A stretch of DNA of 64,000 bases from positions 618,314 to 682,313 of the forward strand of contig NZ_JACVXB010000001.1 of assembly GCF_014596945.1 (NCBI RefSeq), in the 5' to 3' direction. The notes below the pieces were generated by a model. The model was not told the origin of the DNA, did not search any database, and was given only the letters and a program-made list of their open reading frames with translations. The DNA comes from Aestuariibaculum sediminum (GTDB taxonomy: Bacteria > Bacteroidota > Bacteroidia > Flavobacteriales > Flavobacteriaceae). This document shows, one piece after another, positions 29,383 through 38,607 of this stretch; within the stretch, counting starts at the first letter, position 1; the number at the start of each line of letters is the position of its first letter. The position numbers and the translations under genes were made by a program.

Positions 29383-29409
29383 TTCCATATAATTATCTAT
29401 ATTCAAATT

Positions 29410-29901
29410 ATGAAAAAATTAATTTTATTAGTTTCTATTTTAAGTATCTCATTGGCTCATTCTCAAGCCTATGTTGGAGTTAACGACAATAAATTTCAAG
29501 TGGGTGTGAATTTACAAGATAATGCCACAGGAATTAATTTAACTTACGATTACGGTTTAGGTGATAATATTTCGGTGGGTATTTCTTCTACTTATGCCTT
29601 AGGTGTTAACGAAGATATTGATGCGAGTTTTGGTGACCGTTTCGACCTAAAAGGTCGTTTTAATGCTAATCTAGGAAATGTTATTAATGTTGATGAAAAT
29701 TTCGATTTGTACCCTGGATTAAACTTAAGTCTTAAAAATTTTGGAGGACATTTGGGTGCACGCTACTTTTTTACACCCGGTTTTGGGGTGTACACAGAAT
29801 TAAATGCGCCACTTGCTAAATATAAAACGGAAGATTTAACACCAGCAGAAGAATTACACAACCAATTTACAATAAGTTTTGGTGCTTCATTTAGCTTGTA
29901 A
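29410..29901 (+). CDS. Small outer-membrane beta-barrel protein (DUF6646-like)
   Basis: 163 residues with a signal peptide ('SISLAHSQ', cleavage near residue 19). The mature part alternates polar and aromatic or hydrophobic residues in short strands ('KFQVGVNLQDNATGINLTYDYGL', 'GHLGARYFFTPGFGVYTEL') and ends 'FTISFGASFSL', as expected for a small outer-membrane barrel. It resembles a Flavobacteriia family I recall as DUF6646. Function unknown. The start is at ATG 29410, not the upstream in-frame codon. Confidence 0.7.
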   Translation: MKKLILLVSILSISLAHSQAYVGVNDNKFQVGVNLQDNATGINLTYDYGLGDNISVGISSTYALGVNEDIDASFGDRFDLKGRFNANLGNVINVDENFDLYPGLNLSLKNFGGHLGARYFFTPGFGVYTELNAPLAKYKTEDLTPAEELHNQFTISFGASFSL

Positions 29902-29917
29902 AAGTATGAATAAAGAA

Positions 29918-30066
29918 AGGTCTAAAAAGTCTTTAAAAGCGACATAATCAATTAATTCACGTGTTCTGAATTTATTTTAGTATTTCAGAATCTCATCCTA
30001 CTGATTTTCAATCTTAATGAGAACATGAATCATGTGGAGTTTGACAAAACGATTCTTTTTAGACCT
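29918..30066. repeat. Nested inverted repeats between two convergent genes
   Basis: Outer 12-bp perfect arms (29918-29929 and 30055-30066) enclose an inner 7-bp pair (29964-29970 and 29984-29990) and a 6-bp hairpin (30023-30035). T-runs lie outside the arms on both strands. It could be a bidirectional terminator with a large structured loop, or the remnant of a small repeat element. Confidence 0.45.
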
Positions 30067-30071
30067 CTTTT

Positions 30072-30548
30072 TTATTTAATAAGCTCATTGGCCTTATCAT
30101 AAACCAAATAGGATTCCCATCCTCGATAAAGAAAATAATCGGCAAATTTCTTTTTCTTTTTATAAAGATTTGATTCTCTTATACTATCCGCCTTTTTCCG
30201 TGTTATAATATCAAATGAAGCGAGATAATCCTCATCGCTTATTTCTTTTAATGCTTCTTGAATAATATGCTTACTAATATCCTTTTTTTTAAGTTCGAAA
30301 GCAATTCTGTTTTTTCCCCAATGCTTTATTTTAAATTTCCCACTTACAAACTGCTTTGCAAAACGGGTTTCATTTAAAAAGTTATGCTCAATTAAATGCA
30401 CAATAATAACATCGATGGCTTCAGGGATCATACCCATTTGAGATAATTTTTCAAATATTTCTTTATGACAACGTTCCTGATAGGCACAATACTGCTCTAA
30501 CTTACGTTTAGCCTCCTCAAGTGTATATGATTTTTTAGTTTGTTGCAT
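30072..30548 (-). CDS. recX: Regulatory protein RecX
   Basis: 158-residue helical protein that modulates RecA filaments. Family features include 'TLEEAKRKLEQYCAYQERCHKEI', 'LIEHNFLNETRFAKQFVSGKFKIKHWGKNRI' and a Lys/Arg-rich C-terminal repeat ('FADYFLYRGWES'). The three tandem helical repeats expected for RecX are present. recO lies 35 bp upstream, forming porZ-recO-recX. recA is not in the window. Confidence 0.9.
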   Translation of the reverse strand: MQQTKKSYTLEEAKRKLEQYCAYQERCHKEIFEKLSQMGMIPEAIDVIIVHLIEHNFLNETRFAKQFVSGKFKIKHWGKNRIAFELKKKDISKHIIQEALKEISDEDYLASFDIITRKKADSIRESNLYKKKKKFADYFLYRGWESYLVYDKANELIK

Positions 30549-30583
30549 ATGGCTAAAATACGTATTCTACCAAAATTATAACC

Positions 30584-31303
30584 TTAACTAAATACTTGGT
30601 TTAGTATTTCAAGTGATTTTGGTTTTCTAAAACTATCGAGGTGCAATTCATAATATTGTAATAACATATTAAGAAATGACTGGCGTTGTCTGGAACTTAT
30701 TTTTACCGTAGGCAATTCATCGAACGATAAACCTAAAAATAACTTTAATAGTTTTAAATCATCACCTGAAACCGAATGTTTACCATATTCTTTTAAGTCG
30801 AACATACCATCTACTAAATTAAAATATGGAAAATCAATGCTCGCTGTATCTGGATAAAATCCTAAGTATTTCGTTAAATTCAGAAGAAATAATAAATGGA
30901 AATTCGCAAAATCGGTTTGTTCATCTAACCATAATAGCGCGGTTTCAATATAACTGTATAATGCTTGATTTTGCTCTTCTTCCCGCAATGCTGAAAATAA
31001 AACTTCAGACAAAAACATAACTATGGCACTCTTTAAAACATGTGTATGTAAGGCGTGATATACATTAATGGGTTTTGACTCCTTTACAATATGTAACGAC
31101 CTATTACTTTTATAATTTACGACTAATTGTAATTGCGATAACAATTGAAAATAAGCCACTTTATTACTCGACTTTTTACTTTTTAATACGCCTTTTAGTA
31201 AAAAACCGATAACCCCCTGTTGTTGGGTATAACAGGTTACTATTAAATCGTTGTCCTTATATTTTATTTTAGAAAGAACAATGGCATTTGTTGTTAAAAG
31301 CAT
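30584..31303 (-). CDS. recO: DNA repair protein RecO
   Basis: 239-residue mediator that helps load RecA onto SSB-coated DNA in the RecFOR pathway. The N-terminal OB-fold is visible ('TNAIVLSKIKYKDNDLIVTCYTQQQG') and the helical domain contains 'FLLNLTKYLGFYPD'. The Cys4 zinc motif found in some RecO proteins is absent, as in many Bacteroidota. Its ATG shares one base with the porZ stop (TAATG), so the two genes are translationally coupled. Confidence 0.92.
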   Translation of the reverse strand: MLLTTNAIVLSKIKYKDNDLIVTCYTQQQGVIGFLLKGVLKSKKSSNKVAYFQLLSQLQLVVNYKSNRSLHIVKESKPINVYHALHTHVLKSAIVMFLSEVLFSALREEEQNQALYSYIETALLWLDEQTDFANFHLLFLLNLTKYLGFYPDTASIDFPYFNLVDGMFDLKEYGKHSVSGDDLKLLKLFLGLSFDELPTVKISSRQRQSFLNMLLQYYELHLDSFRKPKSLEILNQVFS

Positions 31304-33651
31304 TACCTAACGACCATTATTTTTAAAACTTTGGTTTCGTACGTATCCAAGTCGGACAGCATAACCAAATAGACCCCCGATGCTACAATGTTATTTGCCA
31401 GATTTTTTCCATTCCAATAGGCTGTTCCTCCATCGATCTCCAAATTATACCCCCCATACCGTTGATTAGTTCTGGATTGCCCTTCGGCAACTAAATTACC
31501 CTCAATATCGGTTATCTTAATATTTACATTTTCCGATATGTCTTTTATTTTCACCTTATCCTCCACAATATTAAAATTAGGTCGAACCGGATTAGGATAA
31601 GCATATGCTTTTTCTAAGGTTGTAAATGGACTGGAGCTTCCTGATAAAAAAGAAACCAAACCACGAGATGTTGCTATATAAACCACACCATTTACTTCAT
31701 CAATAGAGATATCTTGAATAACGTTAGATGGTAATGGCGAATTTTCGGTTGTAAAATGATAAATGGTTTTTTGACCATCTGCTGAAAAATAAAATATTCC
31801 AGAATCTGATGTTCCTATCCATTTATTATTAGAACCGTCAACTTTTATATCGGTAATATATTGTTGAAATAATAATTCCTTCGCTATACCACCTTCTTCT
31901 ATAATAATTTCGTTCACCTGAATATTGTCGTTTTCAAAAATATCGGAGGTATTGTACAACACGCGTAAACCACGATATGTCCCTATCCATAATTGATTTC
32001 TCTTATCCATGGCAATCGCTGTAGAGAAAGTAAAAGGCATATTTTGCTCCTCACTATAAATTGCTTTCATTTTTGGGTTTCCTCCATTTTCATTAAATGC
32101 TATTACGCCATAGGAATATCCCGCTGTCATCCATTTTACGCCATTGTTATCTACAATAATATCTTTAAATCCATGATTTAAAGCTGGCTCGGGTACAATT
32201 TGATCTATACTGTAAGACTTCCATTGATTGCTAGAAGGATTTAGAGACTTGATTTGATGCTCAGAAAATCCATTTGTAACCCATAATACGCCATTAGAAT
32301 CAAATGCAGAAGCACCTATTCTAATATCGACATAACTTGGATTGTTAGCAAGTACCAATGACTCTAGTGCACTATTAGTTTCATTATATAAAAAGGTAGG
32401 GATTTCATCATTTAATTCTAATAACCCATTAAAAAATGAACTTATAAAAACTTGATTCTTATTAAATGGATTAACAGAAATTTTATTTAAACATTTTGCG
32501 TCAAATAAATCTGAATATGCTGTGTTTATCCATTCACCATGTTTTAAATGACTGATACCACGGCTATTTAAAGGATAAGGGTTATACCATAAATCATGCT
32601 CCCCAAATGTTACCCAAAGTCCGTTAGGCTCAGCTTGTAAGCCAAAAGGTCGGTTTAACAACAGTCCGTTAGGATGTATTTCTTCTATTGTAGAGGTATT
32701 AAATAAATCAACTTTTAAAACACCAAAATCTCTGGTTCCTACAAACATATAATTTGTATCCGCTACACCGGAAGTATACTGTGTTGTAAAATTTGAATCG
32801 ATATCTAATTGCGACACCAAATTAAACATAGTATCGTAAACAAACATATTATTTCGCGTTGTTACTACCAAGTTATTATTAACAGCTTGAACATCCAATG
32901 GACTATCGCCAAATTGAATTAACTCTGTAAATAAACCATTTTCAATTTTAAACAAGCGTCTATCACTTCTAACAGCGTATAAATTATCGCCCTGTGTCGT
33001 AACTGCAATAAAACTTCCTGTGGTAACGGTTTCCCAATTATTAAAATCAATAAGATTTGTATCTAACAAGGACGCTCGGCGTAATCCTTGATCTCCAGCG
33101 CAAGCCGCATAAATATAATTATCGTAAACCGTAGTTTGATTTACCTGAACCTGAGTACCGCCGTTCCCGATAAAAAAAGTATCTCCGAATTCCAGCCGTT
33201 CTAAATCGAAAACTGATACCCCGTAACGCGTAGAAATATAGACTAAGTTATTGAAAGCATAAAAGTGATTAATTCGCTTACTTGTTGGAGGAATGGTTAC
33301 TTTATCTAGTATGTCAACAATAGTTAAAACATCGTTATCATTATCAAAAACAATTTCCATCAAACCGTTTTCGTACCCAACAACCAGGAGTTCATAAGCA
33401 TCACTGTAATAAATGGTTGAGATGGTTTCGCCCGACAAACCGTTAATGGTAGTTATTTCATGTATGTCATTTGTTTGTTTATCATAAACAAAAACGGCAT
33501 TATCGGCAGCCGCATAAATTTTAGAATTGCCCTCAACTACTGTTTTAACATTATAAAATGAAAAATACCCCTTCCAGGAAGCCGAATAATCCTGAGCACC
33601 AACCAAAATGGAACTAACACATAATATAATTACAGCAATTTTTCTAAACAT
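31303..33651 (-). CDS. porZ: PorZ, type IX secretion system beta-propeller component
   Basis: 782-residue surface protein of the T9SS attachment complex. A signal peptide (to about residue 19, 'LVGAQ') is followed by two long series of propeller-like repeats ('IYAAADNAVFVYDKQ', 'KWIGTSDSGIFYFS', 'QLWIGTYRGLRVLYN'). The C-terminal domain (about 690-782) begins 'YPNPVRPNFN' and ends in a short beta tail, like a T9SS sorting domain, as in P. gingivalis PorZ (a similar length). With PorU and PorV it processes cargo C-termini and attaches anionic LPS. It heads the operon with recO and recX. Confidence 0.88.
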   Translation of the reverse strand: MFRKIAVIILCVSSILVGAQDYSASWKGYFSFYNVKTVVEGNSKIYAAADNAVFVYDKQTNDIHEITTINGLSGETISTIYYSDAYELLVVGYENGLMEIVFDNDNDVLTIVDILDKVTIPPTSKRINHFYAFNNLVYISTRYGVSVFDLERLEFGDTFFIGNGGTQVQVNQTTVYDNYIYAACAGDQGLRRASLLDTNLIDFNNWETVTTGSFIAVTTQGDNLYAVRSDRRLFKIENGLFTELIQFGDSPLDVQAVNNNLVVTTRNNMFVYDTMFNLVSQLDIDSNFTTQYTSGVADTNYMFVGTRDFGVLKVDLFNTSTIEEIHPNGLLLNRPFGLQAEPNGLWVTFGEHDLWYNPYPLNSRGISHLKHGEWINTAYSDLFDAKCLNKISVNPFNKNQVFISSFFNGLLELNDEIPTFLYNETNSALESLVLANNPSYVDIRIGASAFDSNGVLWVTNGFSEHQIKSLNPSSNQWKSYSIDQIVPEPALNHGFKDIIVDNNGVKWMTAGYSYGVIAFNENGGNPKMKAIYSEEQNMPFTFSTAIAMDKRNQLWIGTYRGLRVLYNTSDIFENDNIQVNEIIIEEGGIAKELLFQQYITDIKVDGSNNKWIGTSDSGIFYFSADGQKTIYHFTTENSPLPSNVIQDISIDEVNGVVYIATSRGLVSFLSGSSSPFTTLEKAYAYPNPVRPNFNIVEDKVKIKDISENVNIKITDIEGNLVAEGQSRTNQRYGGYNLEIDGGTAYWNGKNLANNIVASGVYLVMLSDLDTYETKVLKIMVVR

Positions 33652-33668
33652 ATATCGTATTTACCTGT

Positions 33669-33676
33669 CAAATATA
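33669..33676 (-). promoter_or_regulatory. Promoter -7 box for porZ-recO-recX
   Basis: Minus-strand TATATTTG, 18-25 bp before the porZ ATG. Confidence 0.55.
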
Positions 33677-33771
33677 TTTATTACTAACGAGTTTTAAATG
33701 AAAATAATATAATTTGAACAAAGCAATAAATTGAAGCGTGGGAAAATTTTAAGAAATTTTAACTTCGTTTA

Positions 33772-33789
33772 GTTCGGTTTATTCCGAAC
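33772..33789. promoter_or_regulatory. Operator candidate before the GbsR/RND operon
   Basis: Perfect 6-bp arms gttcgg and ccgaac with a 6-bp spacer, lying 7-24 bp upstream of the -7 box, where a bound repressor would cover the -33 region. The likely ligand is the GbsR/MarR-type protein encoded directly downstream. Confidence 0.55.
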
Positions 33790-33795
33790 CATTCG

Positions 33796-33803
33796 TATTT
33801 TTG
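33796..33803 (+). promoter_or_regulatory. Promoter -7 box for the RND efflux operon
   Basis: TATTTTTG fits TAnnTTTG and ends 18 bp before the ATG at 33821. Confidence 0.6.
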
Positions 33804-33820
33804 CATGAAATTATTTAAAA

Positions 33821-34312
33821 ATGATGACTTGCAAAGAACGAAGTACCTTAATTGAAAAATTAGGCGTTTTCCTAGAAACTAAAGAGCAATTGGCTCCAGT
33901 TGCTGCACGTATTATGGCCTATGCTATTCTTAAAGGCAAATCGGGAACAACTTTCGAAGATCTGGTTGTTGATTTAGCCGCCAGTAAAAGCACCATTTCT
34001 ACACATTTAAATCATCTTCAAGATTTAAAAAAAATAGAATATTTCACTAAACCGGGTGATCGAAAAAAATATTTCGTCATTAAAAAGGACACCATACTTA
34101 TTGGTATTGATAATATGGTAGAATCTTGGAATCTTGAAAAAGAAATGCATTTAGAAATTAAAGCCTATAAAGAAAAAGTTAACAAATTAGACAACCTAAA
34201 TGAAGAGGAACAATTCGATTTAGAGTTCCATGACGATTATCTTCAGTATTTAGAGGAAGCCACGCAATCCATTCTAAAATTAAAATCCAGAATCATAGAA
34301 AGATCAAATTAG
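33821..34312 (+). CDS. GbsR/MarR-family transcriptional regulator
   Basis: 163-residue winged-helix protein. The GbsR-like start ('LIEKLGVFLETKEQLAPVAARIMAYAIL') leads into a helix-turn-helix ('TFEDLVVDLAASKSTISTHLNHL') and wing ('YFTKPGDRKKYFVI'). The C-terminal half is a long dimerisation helix. It is the first gene of an efflux operon (17 bp before the adaptor gene), so it probably represses its own operon through the upstream palindrome. A second ATG lies one codon downstream. Confidence 0.88.
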   Translation: MMTCKERSTLIEKLGVFLETKEQLAPVAARIMAYAILKGKSGTTFEDLVVDLAASKSTISTHLNHLQDLKKIEYFTKPGDRKKYFVIKKDTILIGIDNMVESWNLEKEMHLEIKAYKEKVNKLDNLNEEEQFDLEFHDDYLQYLEEATQSILKLKSRIIERSN

Positions 34313-34329
34313 AAAATTCAATAAATAAA

Positions 34330-35457
34330 ATGATAACAAAAATCCATACCAAAATAACGCTTCTCTTAGCATCTGTAATACTTGTTGCCTGTGGTAATGA
34401 CACCAAGCAATCTGCACCAAATCAACAGCAAGTTTTACCTTTTACCGTATCTACTGTTCCAGTAAAAAATGTCACTTCATTTGTTAAATATCCTGCCACC
34501 GTTGAAGGTACAATAAGCAGTGAAGTTCGAGCAAAAGTTTCAGGATACATTCAAAAAGTATTAATCGATGAAGGGCAAAAAGTTAAAAAAGGCCAGGCTT
34601 TATTTAAGTTAGAAACCCAAGCTTTGAGTCAGGATGCCGAAGCTGCAAAAGCCAACGTAAATGCCGCTCAAGTTGAAGTTGACAAATTAATTCCTCTAGT
34701 AGAAAAAAATATAATTAGCGCAGTTCAGTTAGAAACTGCCAAAGCAAAACTCCTTCAGGCCAAAAGCAATTATAACAGTATTGTTGCTAACATTGGATAT
34801 GCCACTGTAACCAGTCCTGTAGATGGATATGTTGGTGCTATAGCCTACCGTGAAGGTGCACTAGTAAGTGCTACCAGTACAAAGCCATTAACAACAGTAG
34901 CAAGTATTGATAATGTTTATGCATTCTTTTCAATGAATGAAACAGAATACTTAAATTTTCTCCAAAAAACGGATGGCAACACGAGACAAGAGAAAATTGA
35001 AAACTTTCCTAAAGTTAATTTGATACTGGCAAACGGACAAACTTATACCGAAGAAGGTACTATCCAAACAGTCACCGGTCAAATAGATGCAACAACTGGA
35101 ACCGTTAGCTTTAGAGCTCTATTTAATAATGCGAACCTTATTTTGTCAAACGGAAATAGCGGTACCATTGAAATCCCTACAAACTATAGCAATGCCACGG
35201 TAGTACCACAATCGGCAACTTACGAACAACAAGGGCAAATCTTTGTTTATAAAGTAAACCCAGACCAAACAGTATCATCTACATTAATAAATATAAAAGA
35301 TAAAACCAGTACATTTTACATTATTGAATCGGGTATTAAGTCGGGTGATAAAATTGTGGTAAAAGGCATTGGTAAATTAAGAAATAACATGAGCATTATT
35401 CCTCAGGAAGTGGCCTTCGATAGTGTTGTTAAACCTTTAAAACCACTATTTCAATAA
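34330..35457 (+). CDS. RND efflux periplasmic adaptor (AcrA/MexA-type lipoprotein)
   Basis: 375-residue membrane fusion protein linking inner-membrane pump and outer-membrane channel. Its lipoprotein signal ends at Cys21 ('VILVAC'). Domains in order are: lipoyl half ('VRAKVSGYIQKVLIDEGQKVKKGQ'), a short alpha-hairpin (about 95-150), the second lipoyl half ('ATVTSPVDGYVGAIAYREGALV'), a beta-barrel ('EEGTIQTVTGQIDATTGTVSFRA') and a membrane-proximal domain. It is second in the operon, 14 bp before the pump gene. Confidence 0.94.
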   Translation: MITKIHTKITLLLASVILVACGNDTKQSAPNQQQVLPFTVSTVPVKNVTSFVKYPATVEGTISSEVRAKVSGYIQKVLIDEGQKVKKGQALFKLETQALSQDAEAAKANVNAAQVEVDKLIPLVEKNIISAVQLETAKAKLLQAKSNYNSIVANIGYATVTSPVDGYVGAIAYREGALVSATSTKPLTTVASIDNVYAFFSMNETEYLNFLQKTDGNTRQEKIENFPKVNLILANGQTYTEEGTIQTVTGQIDATTGTVSFRALFNNANLILSNGNSGTIEIPTNYSNATVVPQSATYEQQGQIFVYKVNPDQTVSSTLINIKDKTSTFYIIESGIKSGDKIVVKGIGKLRNNMSIIPQEVAFDSVVKPLKPLFQ

Positions 35458-35471
35458 TTAATTTTTAAGCT

Positions 35472-38400
35472 ATGTTAAAAACATTTATCGAAAGACCGGT
35501 TTTATCTACCGTAATATCAATAATCATTGTTATTATGGGGATATTAGGTTATATAGCCCTTCCGGTAGAACAGTATCCTGATATTGCTCCACCTACCATT
35601 CAGGTAAGAGCCTCCTACCCTGGAGCAAGTGCAGAAACTATTTTAGAGAGTGTTATCATTCCTATTGAAGAACAAATTAATGGTGTAGAGGGTATGACCT
35701 ATATGACCTCATCGGCCGACAATAATGGTTCTGCTAGTATTACGGTATTTTTTAATCAAAATATAGATCCAGATATCGCAGCAGTAAACGTTCAAAACCG
35801 TGTTGCTCGGGCAAATCCTTTGTTACCGCAAGAGGTAAAACAAACTGGTGTACTGACACAAAAACAACAAACTTCGGCATTAATGTTTTTCTCAGTATTT
35901 TCTGAAAATGAAGATTACAATGCCACCTATATTCAAAATTATTTAAAAATTAATGTAATACCAGCGCTACAACGTGTTAACGGCGTGGGTGATGTCAATG
36001 TATTTTCCAATCAGGATTATGCTATGCGTATCTGGTTAAAACCAGAAAAATTAGCAGCGTATAACTTAATACCTTCCGATGTTACAGCTGCTTTAAGAGA
36101 GCAAAGTTTAGAAGCTTCAGCTGGTGCCTTGGGGCAAAATGACGGTCAAGCATTTACGTATAATATCAAATACAGTGGGCGCTATAAATCAGAGGACCAG
36201 TATGAAAATATCATTATAAGAGCTTTAGATAATGGCGAATACTTAAGATTAAAAGATGTTGCCACCGTACAAATGGATGCACAAGGTTATGAGTCGTTTG
36301 GTTTTACCGAAGGTTTCCCAAGTGTGAATATGGGAATTTATCAAACTGCTGGTTCCAATGCACAAGATATTATTAGGGAAATTAAATCGGAGCTAGAACG
36401 CCTTTCAAAAGATTTTCCTGATGGCGTAAAATATGTTATCAACTACGATACCAACGACTTTTTAACGGCATCGATGAACAAAGTAAAACACACTTTAATT
36501 GAAGCATTTTTACTGGTATTTTTAGTGGTTTTCATATTTCTTCAAGATTTCCGCTCTACGTTAATTCCAGCGATTGCTGTACCTGTAGCCATTATTGGAA
36601 CCTTCTTTTTTCTAAATCTTTTTGGATATTCTATTAACCTGTTAACCTTATTTGCATTAGTTCTGGCCATTGGTATTGTGGTAGATGATGCAATTGTAGT
36701 TGTTGAAGCTGTACATGCCAAAATAGACCAGGGAGAACACAATCCGAAAAAGGCAACATTGGGAGCTATGCACGAAATTTCGGGAGCTATAATCTCAATT
36801 ACACTTGTAATGGCCGCCGTATTTATTCCTGTAACTTTTATTCAAGGGCCAACAGGAGTTTTTTATGAACAGTTTGGTGTCACACTAATTGTAGCTATTC
36901 TAATTTCGGCAGTTAACGCCTTAACTTTAAGCCCTGCACTTTGTGCTTTATTTTTAAAACCGCATAACGACCAACATAAAAGCAAAAGCATTTTACAACG
37001 CTTTTACGACGCATTTAATGCTGCTTTTAATGCCACAACAGAACGCTATGGAAGATCCTTAAAATTCTTATCGCATAACAAATGGATTACCGTAGTCATA
37101 CTAATTATGGCAGGTGTAGGCATCTGGTGGACTGCCAATACAACGCCTACAGGTTTTGTTCCTTCCGAAGATCGCGGAATTATTTTTATGAACGTAGAAT
37201 TACCTGCCGGTGCATCCATGGATCGTACCAATGAAGTTACCAACGAACTTTATGAAAAAGCAAGCCAGATCTCAGGTGTAAGAGGTGTTACGGTAATTAA
37301 CGGAAGAAGTTTAATAAGTGGTGCCGGTACTAATTACGGTTTAGGTTTTGTGAAATTAAATCCTTGGGAAGAGCGCGAAGATGAAGCCGAATCGGCCGAT
37401 GCTATTATTGCCAAATTATTTGGTATTGCAGCAACCATACCCGATGCTAATATCATCTTCTTTGCACCTCCAAGTATTCCTGGATTTGGATTAGCCGGTG
37501 GTTTCGAAGTAAATTTATTAGATAAATCCGGTGGAAGTTTCGACGACCTAGATAAAACAACTCAGGAGTTTATAGGTAATTTAATGAAACATCCTGAAAT
37601 TAAATACGGGCAATCGTCCTTTAATACGAATTACCCGCAGTATGAGATGGAAATTAATGTGCCTCTTGCCAAAAAGTACGGGGTATCTATAAGCAGTATT
37701 TTCTCTACTTTACAAGGTTATATTGGAGGGGTATATGCTGCAGATTTTGCGAGATTTGGTAAACAGTACCGCGTGTATATTCAAGCATTACCAGAAGATC
37801 GTTCCAACGAAAATTCACTTAACGAATTATACATTAAAACCGGTAGCGGAGACATGACGCCTATAACACAATTTGTAAACTTAAAGCGCGTGTACGGACC
37901 ACAATCGGTTACCCGATTCAACCTATACAATTCTTCTAAAATTAGTGGTGCCTCAAATCCAGGTTTTAGTACTGGTGATGCGATTGCCATTGTAAATGAA
38001 GAAATTAAAAATTTACCAAGTAATTATGAAGTGGCGTATTCCGGACTATCTCGAGAAGAAGTTAATGCAGGAAACCAAACCGTAATTATATTTTTACTGG
38101 TTATCGTGTTTGTATATTTCTTATTATCGGCACAATACGAAAGTTATATTTTACCGCTATCGGTGATATTTTCATTACCACTTGGTGTTTTTGGCGCCTT
38201 CTTCTCTACAAAACTAATGGGGCTAGAAAACAACATTTATTTCCAAATTGCACTCGTCATGCTGGTTGGGTTATTAGCCAAGAATGCGATTTTAATCGTA
38301 GAATTCGCATTGCAACGCAGACGAAATGGTGAAAGTCTAATTGATGCAGCCATTCATGGTTCAAAAGCGCGCTTAAGACCTATTTTAATGACCTCGTTCG

Positions 38401-38603
38401 CCTTTATATTAGGTCTAATGCCTTTAGTATTAGCAAAAGGTGTAGGTGCCGAAGGAAATAACTCGATTGGTACGGGAGCTGCCGGAGGTATGTTTATAGG
38501 AACTATTTTAGGTGTATTCATAATTCCAGTATTGTTTATTGCATTTCAATGGCTGCAGGAAAAAATATCGGGAAAACCAGAAATTAAAATTGTTGAAGAT
38601 TAA
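35472..38603 (+). CDS. RND multidrug efflux pump, HAE1/AcrB type
   Basis: 1043-residue proton-driven inner-membrane transporter. The N-terminus 'FIERPVLSTVISIIIVIMG' is diagnostic of HAE1 pumps. Twelve membrane segments frame two large periplasmic loops. The proton-relay aspartates lie in 'AIGIVVDDAIVVVEAV' (TM4), and TM10-11 contain 'ALVMLVGLLAKNAILIVEFA'. 'PVEQYPDIAPPTIQVRASYPGAS' is the usual porter-domain start. Drugs, detergents or metabolites may be exported; the substrate cannot be told from sequence. It is followed by its outer-membrane channel after 4 bp. Confidence 0.96.
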   Translation: MLKTFIERPVLSTVISIIIVIMGILGYIALPVEQYPDIAPPTIQVRASYPGASAETILESVIIPIEEQINGVEGMTYMTSSADNNGSASITVFFNQNIDPDIAAVNVQNRVARANPLLPQEVKQTGVLTQKQQTSALMFFSVFSENEDYNATYIQNYLKINVIPALQRVNGVGDVNVFSNQDYAMRIWLKPEKLAAYNLIPSDVTAALREQSLEASAGALGQNDGQAFTYNIKYSGRYKSEDQYENIIIRALDNGEYLRLKDVATVQMDAQGYESFGFTEGFPSVNMGIYQTAGSNAQDIIREIKSELERLSKDFPDGVKYVINYDTNDFLTASMNKVKHTLIEAFLLVFLVVFIFLQDFRSTLIPAIAVPVAIIGTFFFLNLFGYSINLLTLFALVLAIGIVVDDAIVVVEAVHAKIDQGEHNPKKATLGAMHEISGAIISITLVMAAVFIPVTFIQGPTGVFYEQFGVTLIVAILISAVNALTLSPALCALFLKPHNDQHKSKSILQRFYDAFNAAFNATTERYGRSLKFLSHNKWITVVILIMAGVGIWWTANTTPTGFVPSEDRGIIFMNVELPAGASMDRTNEVTNELYEKASQISGVRGVTVINGRSLISGAGTNYGLGFVKLNPWEEREDEAESADAIIAKLFGIAATIPDANIIFFAPPSIPGFGLAGGFEVNLLDKSGGSFDDLDKTTQEFIGNLMKHPEIKYGQSSFNTNYPQYEMEINVPLAKKYGVSISSIFSTLQGYIGGVYAADFARFGKQYRVYIQALPEDRSNENSLNELYIKTGSGDMTPITQFVNLKRVYGPQSVTRFNLYNSSKISGASNPGFSTGDAIAIVNEEIKNLPSNYEVAYSGLSREEVNAGNQTVIIFLLVIVFVYFLLSAQYESYILPLSVIFSLPLGVFGAFFSTKLMGLENNIYFQIALVMLVGLLAKNAILIVEFALQRRRNGESLIDAAIHGSKARLRPILMTSFAFILGLMPLVLAKGVGAEGNNSIGTGAAGGMFIGTILGVFIIPVLFIAFQWLQEKISGKPEIKIVED

Positions 38604-38607
38604 AATA

